Below are positions 1 through 4,851 of a stretch of 5,409 nt of DNA, one piece after another. The translations under genes and the position numbers were made by a program. Under the pieces are notes generated by a model. It made no database searches, was not told the origin of the DNA, and worked only from the letters and a program-made list of their open reading frames with translations. Within the stretch, counting starts at the first letter, position 1; the number at the start of each line of letters is the position of its first letter. This DNA is from Flavobacteriaceae bacterium UBA6231 (GTDB lineage: Bacteria; Bacteroidota; Bacteroidia; Flavobacteriales; Flavobacteriaceae), in the NCBI GenBank assembly GCA_002441545.1, contig DJWL01000016.1, forward strand, positions 1,208 through 6,616. Reading direction: 5' to 3'.

Positions 1-429
1 TACATCCTTTATGTTATGCTTTAAAATAATTGTTGGCCCGTAATCGCCATAATTCAAGTTATTTTTAAAACTATGCACTGTGGCATCCAAAGGGGCATAA
101 ATAGGTGTTTCGGCTTCACACCATAAATCAATCCCTAAATGGATATTTCGTTCACTATCTGCGTTTAATTTTTTAAAATGTAAACTACGCTGATAAATTC
201 TTCTGGTTTCATTATAACCTCCAAAACCCACCAATCCGTTTTGATCTTTAATTTGTTTATTGATAAATCTTCCTAAAGTATCTGATGAGGAAACATCAAT
301 ATCCTGAAGTAATTTATTTTTAGCAGATAAATGTATAGGAACATACTTTGAAAGCGGGATGTTTCTATCAAGTACATAATGTCTTTTTGCAAGTATTCCT
401 TCTAAAAATCCTGAAAAGTTATTATCCAT
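1..429 (-). CDS. M23 (LytM-like) metallopeptidase-fold protein, N-terminal 143 residues, cut by window edge
   Basis: The reading frame is open from an ATG at 429 to the first base of the window, giving 143 residues without a stop; the C-terminus lies outside. Residues 70-84 (GGYNETR.IYQRS.HF) lead into IHLGID at 96-101, then TPIYAPLDATVHSF (108-121) and GDYGPTIILKH (128-138). HxGxD is the first zinc-ligand motif of peptidase family M23 (H97 and D101 here), and the A/V/G-rich strand after it fits the M23 beta fold. The second motif, HxH, would fall beyond the edge, so catalytic competence cannot be judged. No signal peptide or lipobox is visible, unusual for a cell-wall hydrolase. M23 domains with this kind of sequence also occur beside or fused to aminotransferase-type enzymes, so a non-peptidoglycan role is possible. 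The start is 3 bp past the stop of the upstream epimerase gene, implying co-transcription and probably translational coupling. The family call is fairly secure; the substrate is unknown. Confidence 0.75.
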   Translation of the reverse strand, partial: MDNNFSGFLEGILAKRHYVLDRNIPLSKYVPIHLSAKNKLLQDIDVSSSDTLGRFINKQIKDQNGLVGFGGYNETRRIYQRSLHFKKLNADSERNIHLGIDLWCEAETPIYAPLDATVHSFKNNLNYGDYGPTIILKHNIKDV

Positions 430-432
430 AAA

Positions 433-1338
433 TCACGTCAATAAGTTTTTTAAAGCAGGTTCTAAATGATAATACTTAAAATCAAATCCTGCTTCTTCAA
501 TTTTTTTGGAACTTACTCGCTGACTTAAAAATAAAAGGGTATGCATGTCACCTAAAACTAACTTCATGAAAAACTTTGGAATGTTAGGTAAAAACAAAGG
601 TTTATCCAATACTTTAGCGCATAATTTAGTTAAATCTTGATTGCTTACTGGATTTGGTGCAACCGCATTATAAACACCTTCTAAATTATTGTTTAGAACA
701 TATACAAACAGTCTTGATAAATCCTCTATATGAATCCAAGACTGCCAAGAATTGCCTGTACCAAAAGCGGCCCCAAGTCCCAATCTTATAGGTTTAACCA
801 GTTTTGGCAAGGCTCCTCCTTTATTAGACATCAACAAACCTATTCTAATTTTAGCAACAGAAATACCTAATTCAGAAAAAGCATCAACAGCATTTTCCCA
901 CTGTTTAACAACCTCGCTTAAAAATGAATCATCTCCTGTTGAATGATCCTCTTCATAATAATTAGATAAAGAATCTGGGTATATACCAATAGCACTTGCT
1001 GAAATAACTTGCTTTACCTTATTTTCATGCTTTTTTAAACTATCAACCAAAAGTTTTGTGGTTTGTAATCTGCTTGACAGAATTTCTTTTTTATAACATG
1101 GTGTCCAGCGTTTTGCAACCGATGCTCCTGCTAAATGTATGATAATTTCTACATCATTAAAACAATTAATATCGATCTCATTTATTTTAGGGTTCCAATA
1201 AAACCCATGATAATTTGCTTTTTTAGCAATTTTTGACTTACTGGTAGTTAAATAGTTAACCTGTATGTTCTTTTTAAGACAAAGTTTTACAATTTCCTTC
1301 CCTATTAATCCAGTAGCACCTGTAATTAATACACGCAT
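433..1338 (-). CDS. TIGR01777-family epimerase/oxidoreductase (atypical SDR, YfcH/SDR39U1-like)
   Basis: A 301-residue protein, the usual length for this family. It opens with a Rossmann NAD(P)-binding glycine motif, GATGLIG at 7-13. The family signature HLAGASVAKRW follows at 68-78, SASAIGIY at 113-120, RIGLLMSNKGGALPKL at 165-180 and WQSWIHIEDL at 198-207. The C-terminal part from about 250, with SQRVSSKKIEEAGF at 272-285, matches the DUF1731 tail. A classical SDR YxxxK pair is not obvious, which is normal for this branch. The family is cytosolic and annotated as a nucleotide-sugar-epimerase-like protein, but its physiological substrate is not established; E. coli YfcH and human SDR39U1 are relatives. 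The ATG at 1338 is chosen because the glycine motif starts six residues in. A 131-bp gap separates it from mnmD upstream, and a possible promoter lies about 20 bp before the start. The M23-like gene follows after 3 bp. Confidence 0.9.
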   Translation of the reverse strand: MRVLITGATGLIGKEIVKLCLKKNIQVNYLTTSKSKIAKKANYHGFYWNPKINEIDINCFNDVEIIIHLAGASVAKRWTPCYKKEILSSRLQTTKLLVDSLKKHENKVKQVISASAIGIYPDSLSNYYEEDHSTGDDSFLSEVVKQWENAVDAFSELGISVAKIRIGLLMSNKGGALPKLVKPIRLGLGAAFGTGNSWQSWIHIEDLSRLFVYVLNNNLEGVYNAVAPNPVSNQDLTKLCAKVLDKPLFLPNIPKFFMKLVLGDMHTLLFLSQRVSSKKIEEAGFDFKYYHLEPALKNLLT

Positions 1339-1358
1339 TTTCTTTTTTTATAAAGTTA

Positions 1359-1386
1359 CAAAATGAGTAGGTGTTGTACTTAACAA
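1359..1386 (-). promoter_or_regulatory. Possible Bacteroidota-type promoter for the epimerase gene
   Basis: On the minus strand TCATTTTG (1366-1359) matches the -7 box TAnnTTTG with one mismatch at its second base. A TTG (1386-1384) lies 17 bp upstream, in the range seen for the -33 element in flavobacteria. The box is about 20 bp before the ATG at 1338. The 131-bp gap after mnmD leaves room for an independent start, but AT-rich DNA gives such near-matches by chance. Confidence 0.35.
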
Positions 1387-1469
1387 TTATGTTAGGTTTA
1401 ACAAATAAATAATTAGGATTGAATGGTATTAGTTTTATAGACTTACAAAAGTTGAATAAATCCGAATAC

Positions 1470-2150
1470 TCAGAGCTTCGTTGCACGAAGCATTTCACGT
1501 TTGCCAGGTGGACCAGGTAATTTTTCTACTTTAAACCCAACTGCTTGCATAGCTCTTCTTACGCTTCCTTTGGCCGAATAAGTGACCAAAATACCTTGGG
1601 ATTTTAATGCATCATACATTTTTTTGAATATAGTTTCTGTCCAAAGTTCTGGTTGAACACGTGCTCCAAAAGCATCAAAATAAATAATATCAAACGTATT
1701 TTTATCGTCAATCTCAAAAAAGGTTTTAAGCTGCTTTGTCAATTCAAAACTCTTGGAAATTTCATTTTTTTTATCCCAAGTAGCCATATGCAATCTTTCA
1801 AATATGCTGGCTTTATTATCAGCTTTTAATGCTGTTGGATAATTTAATTCCTGTATTTCATCCATAGTAACAGGATAGGCTTCTACACCAACATAATCAA
1901 TACTCATATTTAATTTCTCGGCTTCTAGTAATGTAATGAAAGCATTTAATCCTGTTCCAAAACCAATTTCCAAAACAGAAATAGGTTGCTTTAAATTTGA
2001 ATGCATTTCATTAAAATAACACAAACCATGCTTTATAAAAACATGATAGGCTTCTTGAATGGCACCATGTACAGAATGATATTGTTCATTCCATTCTTCA
2101 ATCTGTATGGTTTTTGAACCATCTGCTGTGGTGATTATATGTCGTTTCAC
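1470..2150 (-). CDS. mnmD: tRNA (5-methylaminomethyl-2-thiouridine)-methyltransferase MnmD, stand-alone
   Basis: A 226-residue SAM-dependent methyltransferase equivalent to the N-terminal domain of bifunctional MnmC (Methyltransf_30, formerly DUF752). Family knowledge: it methylates nm5(s2)U34 to mnm5(s2)U34 at the tRNA wobble position, downstream of MnmE/MnmG. Visible marks are TTADGSKTI at 7-15, WNEQYHSVHGAIQEAYHVF at 20-38, the SAM-binding motif EIGFGTGLN at 61-69, an acidic strand end at E90, FDAFG at 158-162 and the C-terminal YSAKGSVRRA (191-200) with PGPPGKREML (212-221). No FAD-dependent MnmC2 oxidase domain follows; the frame stops right after the methyltransferase domain. The start is GTG (2148-2150): an in-frame TGA lies at 2190-2192, no ATG lies between, and the first internal Met is residue 49, inside the conserved region. 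The DUF4920 lipoprotein gene ends 17 bp upstream, so the two are probably co-transcribed. I see no clear terminator after its stop. Confidence 0.93.
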   Translation of the reverse strand: MKRHIITTADGSKTIQIEEWNEQYHSVHGAIQEAYHVFIKHGLCYFNEMHSNLKQPISVLEIGFGTGLNAFITLLEAEKLNMSIDYVGVEAYPVTMDEIQELNYPTALKADNKASIFERLHMATWDKKNEISKSFELTKQLKTFFEIDDKNTFDIIYFDAFGARVQPELWTETIFKKMYDALKSQGILVTYSAKGSVRRAMQAVGFKVEKLPGPPGKREMLRATKL

Positions 2151-2167
2151 AAAATTACTGGTTAGTA

Positions 2168-2671
2168 CTATTCTATTAATAAAACACCATCAGCTAAAAA
2201 CGAGAATGTCTTTTTTTGTTCGGTAATGGCGGCTATTTCCTCTTTAGTGGCACCACCATCTTCGGCATAATGACGTTGCTCATCCACTGAAACTTCTTCA
2301 ACAAAAGCCACTCCATTTATTATCACTTCTTTTCCTGCAATATTTTTTGGCATAAAAAAACCATAGTCTTTAAACTTTACCATAACCTGCTCGTTATTGC
2401 CTAAATCAACCTTCATCCAACAACCTTTTGCCTGACAAACCTCATCAACTTTAGCAATCATTTTTGAGTTGATTGTGTCTCCTACAGCCATCGTTTTATA
2501 ATGCTGAGACATAGATGTAGCAGCTACAGCATCGTTAAAAATTATCTCCTTTCCAAAAGATTTGTATTGCTTTTCTGTAACTGTCTCCATTGAAGCTTCT
2601 TCTGTTTTAGTTTCTTTTTTACAAGAATTTAACATTAAAACACATATAAATGCAAAGAAAATTGATTTCAT
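2168..2671 (-). CDS. DUF4920 domain lipoprotein of unknown function
   Basis: A 167-residue predicted lipoprotein. The N-terminus has K2, a hydrophobic stretch at 4-14 and a lipobox LNSC with the modified cysteine at 17, followed by KKETKTEE; this indicates signal peptidase II processing and anchoring to a membrane facing the periplasm. A low-complexity linker runs to about 35. The rest is one compact domain with GDTINSKMIAKVDEVCQAKG at 64-83, C79 and C84 spaced CxxxxC, CWMKVDL (84-90), FKDYGFFMP (100-108), GKEVIINGVAF (113-123), and RHYAEDGGA (133-141). These match the DUF4920 pattern as I know it. The paired cysteines, plus H134, could form a disulfide or bind metal, but this is only inference. 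It is the first gene after the divergent promoter region shared with ilvE and is followed after 17 bp by mnmD, with which it shares no obvious function. Confidence 0.85.
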   Translation of the reverse strand: MKSIFFAFICVLMLNSCKKETKTEEASMETVTEKQYKSFGKEIIFNDAVAATSMSQHYKTMAVGDTINSKMIAKVDEVCQAKGCWMKVDLGNNEQVMVKFKDYGFFMPKNIAGKEVIINGVAFVEEVSVDEQRHYAEDGGATKEEIAAITEQKKTFSFLADGVLLIE

Positions 2672-2703
2672 AGGATAAAAATTTCAATATTATTAGATTT
2701 GTT

Positions 2704-2711
2704 CAAATATA
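2704..2711 (-). promoter_or_regulatory. Bacteroidota -7 box for the DUF4920-mnmD transcript
   Basis: On the minus strand TATATTTG (2711-2704) is an exact TAnnTTTG. It lies 32 bp before the ATG at 2671, implying a leader of roughly 25 nt. No TTTG or TTG is seen at the expected -33 position (about 2729-2735), so the upstream element is weak or replaced. Its last base overlaps the inverted repeat at 2711-2728. Confidence 0.6.
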
Positions 2712-2728
2712 CACTTTTTTGAAAGTGT
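2711..2728. repeat. 18-bp perfect inverted repeat between divergent promoters (operator-like)
   Basis: The arms ACACTTT (2711-2717) and AAAGTGT (2722-2728) are exact reverse complements around a 4-base spacer TTTG. The repeat abuts the minus-strand -7 box and ends 7 bp before the plus-strand -7 box, so a protein bound here would cover the -7 to -33 spacer of both promoters. It is too close to the starts, and in the wrong place, to be a terminator for either gene. No cognate regulator is encoded in the window. Confidence 0.5.
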
Positions 2729-2735
2729 TTTTATT

Positions 2736-2743
2736 TAAATTTG
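2736..2743 (+). promoter_or_regulatory. Bacteroidota -7 box for ilvE
   Basis: TAAATTTG is an exact TAnnTTTG, 20 bp before the ilvE ATG, implying a short leader of about 13-16 nt. The nearest upstream TTTG (2718-2721) lies in the spacer of the inverted repeat at only 14 bp, shorter than the usual 17-21 bp, so the -33 contact is imperfect. A leader this short leaves no room for a leucine/isoleucine/valine attenuator of the enterobacterial type. Confidence 0.6.
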
Positions 2744-2763
2744 TGCTATAAAACATCTAGACA

Positions 2764-3831
2764 ATGAATGCTATAATGAATGACATAGAAGTAATAAAAA
2801 CAACGTCTTCTAAAATTAAAGAAGTAGATTTTGAAAATTTAAGTTTTGGAAAAATCATTTCAGATCATATGCTGGAATGCAATTATAAAGATGGAAAGTG
2901 GCAAGCACCAAAAGTGGTGCCTTATCAACCTATTGTTTTAGATCCTTCTTCTAAAATTTTCCATTACGGACAATCTATTTTTGAAGGCATGAAAGCTTAC
3001 AAAGATGCTAATGATGATATTTATTTATTCAGACCTTTAGACAATTTTAAACGTTTGAATATTTCTGCAAAAAGATTGGCTATTCCAGAATTACCAGAAA
3101 GTTATTTTATGGAAGGATTAAAAACCTTGCTAAAAGTTGATAGTGACTGGATTCCAAAAAAAGAAGGCAGTTCATTATACATTCGTCCGTTTGTTTTTGC
3201 GACTGGAAATGGGTTTCATGCCTCGCCATCTGATGAATATAAATTTTTAATAGCTTGTGCTCCTTCTGGGTCTTATTTTTCTGGAAAAGTAAAAGTTTTA
3301 ATTGAAGAAACTTATTCACGTTCTGCTAATGGTGGTGTTGGTTTTGCTAAAGCAGGTGGAAACTATGCCGGACAATTTTATCCAACACAATTGGCTATTG
3401 ACAAAGGATACCAACAAGTTATTTGGACTGATGACAACACTCACGAGTACATTGAAGAAGCTGGTGCCATGAATATATTTATCAGAATTAATGACACATT
3501 AATCACAGGTCCTACAAGTGACCGTATTTTAGATGGTATTACTCGAAAAAGCTTAATTGAACTGGCTGAAGCCGAAGGTATTTCGGTTGAAGTAAGAAAG
3601 ATAAGCGTTCATGAAGTGGTTGCGGCTGCTAAAAATGGTTCGTTAAAAGAAATGTTTGGTGCTGGTACTGCAGCGGTTATTTCTCCTATATCTGGCTTTG
3701 GTTATCATGGTGAAGATTATGAGTTGCCCGAATTAGAGCATACCTATGCAAGCGCCTTAAAAAAACGTATTACCGATATTCAAACCAACAAATGCGAAGA
3801 TCCATTTGGTTGGAGATTTAAAGTTGAATAA
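2764..3831 (+). CDS. ilvE: Branched-chain amino-acid aminotransferase, fold-type IV PLP enzyme
   Basis: A 355-residue cytosolic enzyme that reversibly moves the amino group between glutamate and the 2-keto acids of leucine, isoleucine and valine, the last step of their synthesis and the first of their breakdown. Its length fits the long BCAT subgroup (BCAT type II) rather than the roughly 310-residue E. coli IlvE. Motifs in order: FHYGQSIFEGMKAYKD at 66-81, RPLDNFKRLNISAKRL at 90-105, YIRPFVFATGNGF at 139-151, GFAKAGGNYAGQ at 193-204 with the PLP-binding lysine at K196, EEAGAMNIF at 231-239, DGITRKSLIELA at 257-268 and FGAGTAAVISPI at 298-309. No key residue is missing. The first ATG (2764) is used here; a second in-frame ATG four codons on (2776) is equally possible. 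No other ilv or leu gene is adjacent, so it is transcribed alone from the divergent region and ends at the hairpin starting 22 bp after its stop. Confidence 0.95.
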   Translation: MNAIMNDIEVIKTTSSKIKEVDFENLSFGKIISDHMLECNYKDGKWQAPKVVPYQPIVLDPSSKIFHYGQSIFEGMKAYKDANDDIYLFRPLDNFKRLNISAKRLAIPELPESYFMEGLKTLLKVDSDWIPKKEGSSLYIRPFVFATGNGFHASPSDEYKFLIACAPSGSYFSGKVKVLIEETYSRSANGGVGFAKAGGNYAGQFYPTQLAIDKGYQQVIWTDDNTHEYIEEAGAMNIFIRINDTLITGPTSDRILDGITRKSLIELAEAEGISVEVRKISVHEVVAAAKNGSLKEMFGAGTAAVISPISGFGYHGEDYELPELEHTYASALKKRITDIQTNKCEDPFGWRFKVE

Positions 3832-3853
3832 TATATAAATTGTATTATAAAAG

Positions 3854-3983
3854 AAGGCTGTCTAAAAAGTGCTATTTTATGTCATTGCGAGGGACGAAGC
3901 AATCTTTAGGTTATAGTAATCAATAAAAAGATTACTTCACGTTGTTCGTAATGACGGTTATTATCTACTTTTTAGACAGCCTT
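3854..3983. terminator. Bidirectional terminator built on a 17-bp perfect outer stem (MITE-like palindrome)
   Basis: AAGGCTGTCTAAAAAGT (3854-3870) is the exact reverse complement of ACTTTTTAGACAGCCTT (3967-3983). Reading rightward the stem runs into six T (3982-3987), as an intrinsic terminator for ilvE should; reading leftward it is followed by a TTCTTTTA stretch and can end the convergent pyrophosphohydrolase gene, whose stop codon is only 2 bp from the stem. The 96 bases between the arms are far longer than a normal terminator loop and hold a second palindrome, so the 130 bp also looks like a small palindromic mobile or interspersed element. I see no convincing target-site duplication at its ends. 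Confidence 0.7.
3881..3955. repeat. Inner imperfect palindrome, GTCATTGCGAGG-type interspersed repeat
   Basis: The left arm 3881-3907 begins GTCATTGCGAGGGACG and ends GAAGCAATCTTT. The reverse complement of 3927-3955 begins GTCATTACGAACAACG and ends GAAGTAATCTTT, with two extra bases in the middle. The left arm has the form of a short repeat (GTCATTGCGAGG..CGAAGCAATC) that I know from memory as recurring between genes in many bacterial genomes, including Bacteroidota. The right arm differs by substitutions that read mostly as G-to-A changes when set against the left, one of which still permits a G-U pair, suggesting decay of a once near-perfect palindrome. Confidence 0.65.
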
Positions 3984-3985
3984 TT

Positions 3986-4372
3986 TTATTTCCCTAATAT
4001 ATCCTCAATATTGGGTTTAAAATAATTTGGGCCTTTTAATACTTTTCCGTCTTCACGATATACAGGCTCACCGTTTTCACCAAGTTTACTCATATTACTC
4101 CTTTGAATCTCATCAAACACCTCTTCTATTTTATGTTGCATACCATGTTCAATAATAGTCCCACATAAAATATAAAGCATATCACCAAGCGCATCGGCAA
4201 CTTCAACCAAATCATTGTTATTTGCTGCCTCTAAATATTCCTCATTTTCCTCCTTCATTAAATTAAAACGCAACAGGTTTTTGTTTTTTCCCAAGTCTGC
4301 TTTTGGGGTTTCTCTGTGTCCTAATTTAAATGCTGTGTGAAAAGCCTTAACGGCATCAATTTTATTTTTCAT
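3986..4372 (-). CDS. DR2231/MazG-like all-alpha nucleoside triphosphate pyrophosphohydrolase
   Basis: A 128-residue protein (numbered from the ATG at 4372) of the all-alpha NTP pyrophosphatase superfamily, PRA-PH/MazG-like. Such enzymes are cytosolic, hydrolyse nucleotides to the monophosphate and PPi with Mg2+ or Mn2+, and often clean the pool; the closest described type, Deinococcus DR2231, prefers dUTP. Visible marks are DAVKAFHTAF near 6-15, the metal-binding EENEE at 41-45, EVADALGD at 57-64 with E57, D60 and D64 as further ligands, CGTIIEHG at 70-77, and the C-terminal RSNMSKLGENGEPVYREDGK at 91-110. The frame extends two codons upstream to a TTG at 4378, but the ATG is preferred because the conserved region starts just after it. 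It diverges from the small membrane-protein gene at 4423, with 50 bp between. Its stop lies 2 bp from the hairpin stem at 3854-3983. Substrate preference cannot be read from sequence alone. Confidence 0.85.
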   Translation of the reverse strand: MKNKIDAVKAFHTAFKLGHRETPKADLGKNKNLLRFNLMKEENEEYLEAANNNDLVEVADALGDMLYILCGTIIEHGMQHKIEEVFDEIQRSNMSKLGENGEPVYREDGKVLKGPNYFKPNIEDILGK

Positions 4373-4399
4373 GTGCAAATGGATTAACTTTCTTTTAAT

Positions 4400-4407
4400 T
4401 AAATTTG
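4400..4407 (+). promoter_or_regulatory. Bacteroidota -7 box for the 61-residue membrane protein gene
   Basis: TAAATTTG is an exact TAnnTTTG ending 15 bp before the ATG at 4423. It covers the alternative in-frame TTG at 4405, which would place that codon upstream of the transcript, so this box helps decide the ATG start. No clear TTTG/TTG is seen about 20 bp further up. Confidence 0.55.
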
Positions 4408-4422
4408 CATAAAAATAGGGAT

Positions 4423-4608
4423 ATGTTCAGTAAAGGTCAAATCATTTTTGGGATATTATTTTTTATTGTTTTTGCTATTGTAATTGGTTTTACCTACAGA
4501 AAAGACTTAAAGCTTCACAAAAAGTTTTATCCTGGTAGTATTTGGATTCTTTTAGCTTTTATTGCTTTTATCCTGTTTATTTCCGCAATTAAATTTTTCT
4601 TTAAATAA
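4423..4608 (+). CDS. Small two-segment membrane protein, function unknown
   Basis: A 61-residue protein with two hydrophobic helices, at about 6-24 (rich in I, F and V) and 39-58, joined by a basic loop YRKDLKLHKKFYPGS at 25-39. The positive loop suggests that it faces the cytoplasm, with both ends outside, although the short N-terminus carries one lysine (K4) and the C-terminus ends in KFFFK. I know no enzymatic motif in it. Proteins of this size and pattern are common as conserved hypotheticals in flavobacteria, but I cannot name a family. The ATG at 4423 is chosen over the TTG at 4405 because of the -7 box at 4400-4407. It stands alone, divergent from the pyrophosphohydrolase gene; the DNA after its stop has T runs but no good hairpin. 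Confidence 0.7.
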   Translation: MFSKGQIIFGILFFIVFAIVIGFTYRKDLKLHKKFYPGSIWILLAFIAFILFISAIKFFFK

Positions 4609-4676
4609 TTTTTGTCTGAACATCTGGTAGGAATTATCCATTCTAATTTGTTTTATAAATAGTTATTATTTAACGC

Positions 4677-4701
4677 AACCTTTTTAAAAATTGTGCATCT
4701 A
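4677..4701 (+). promoter_or_regulatory. ECF-sigma-like promoter candidate for the 29-residue ORF
   Basis: AACC (4677-4680, inside ACGCAACC) and TCTA (4698-4701, inside GCATCTA) are separated by 17 bp. An AAC-type -35 and a TCTA-like -10 at this spacing resemble ECF (extracytoplasmic function) sigma promoters, and no TAnnTTTG box is present in 4609-4729. Transcription would begin near 4706-4709, giving a leader of about 22 nt before the ATG at 4730. A weak 6-bp inverted repeat (GTTAAT 4702-4707, ATTAAC 4714-4719) follows. No sigma-factor gene is in the window. This is motif resemblance only. Confidence 0.4.
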
Positions 4702-4729
4702 GTTAATGAACTAATTAACAAAAACGAAT

Positions 4730-4819
4730 ATGAATACTATAATTACAACAGTTGCGATTCTTGTTCTTATTAATTTATTGCTTTTAGTGTTTAGTGTAAA
4801 CAAAAAAACAGAACCTTAG
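4730..4819 (+). CDS. 29-residue single-pass membrane peptide (candidate small ORF)
   Basis: ATG at 4730, TAG at 4817-4819, 29 residues. The peptide starts MNTIITTVAI, carries one continuous hydrophobic helix at about 4-23 rich in L, V and I, and ends in a short basic and polar tail, SVNKKTEP. That layout suits a small inner-membrane protein with the tail on the cytoplasmic side. Three features argue for a real gene: an A-rich leader directly before the ATG, an ECF-like promoter motif about 30 bp upstream, and an intrinsic terminator hairpin whose loop contains the stop codon. Against it are its small size and the ease with which AT-rich DNA encodes hydrophobic peptides. The alternative is a small non-coding transcript of about 130 nt spanning 4707-4838. 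I do not recognise a family. Confidence 0.5.
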   Translation: MNTIITTVAILVLINLLLLVFSVNKKTEP

Positions 4820-4838
4820 AGATTCTGTTTTCCTTTTT
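4802..4838. terminator. Bidirectional intrinsic terminator between the small ORF and the DPP III-like gene
   Basis: AAAACAGAA (4805-4813) pairs perfectly with TTCTGTTTT (4823-4831), 9 bp with a 9-base loop. Rightward, the stem runs into T-CC-TTTTT (4831-4838). Leftward, it is followed by seven T (complement of 4802-4808), the stronger tail, so it probably mainly ends the DPP III-like transcript, whose stop is about 20 bp away. The TAG of the 29-residue ORF lies in the loop. Confidence 0.75.
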
Positions 4839-4851
4839 AATATGTGATTTT

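Noticed and set aside
752..946. 64-residue plus-strand frame inside the epimerase gene
   Set aside because: It lies wholly antisense within a gene with strong family motifs and reads as a shadow frame.
1274..1498. 74-residue minus-strand frame across the mnmD-epimerase gap
   Set aside because: It overlaps both real genes in another frame, has no recognisable domain, and its ends coincide with well-supported coding sequence.
2744..2763. Leader-peptide attenuator upstream of ilvE
   Set aside because: Only about 20 bp lie between the -7 box and the ATG, too little for a leader ORF and alternative hairpins.
3107..3319. 70-residue minus-strand frame inside ilvE
   Set aside because: It is antisense to the conserved core of ilvE, with no promoter or domain evidence.
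3854..3983. CRISPR repeat or insertion-sequence end
   Set aside because: There is no repeated unit with spacers and no transposase frame; the structure is a single nested palindrome.
4405..4422. TTG-initiated 67-residue version of the small membrane protein
   Set aside because: The TTG overlaps the -7 box TAAATTTG, so it would not be in the transcript; the ATG at 4423 fits better.
4702..4719. Weak inverted repeat GTTAAT-N6-ATTAAC in the leader of the 29-residue ORF, considered as operator
   Set aside because: Arms of only 6 AT-rich bases are expected by chance in this DNA; noted under the promoter entry only.
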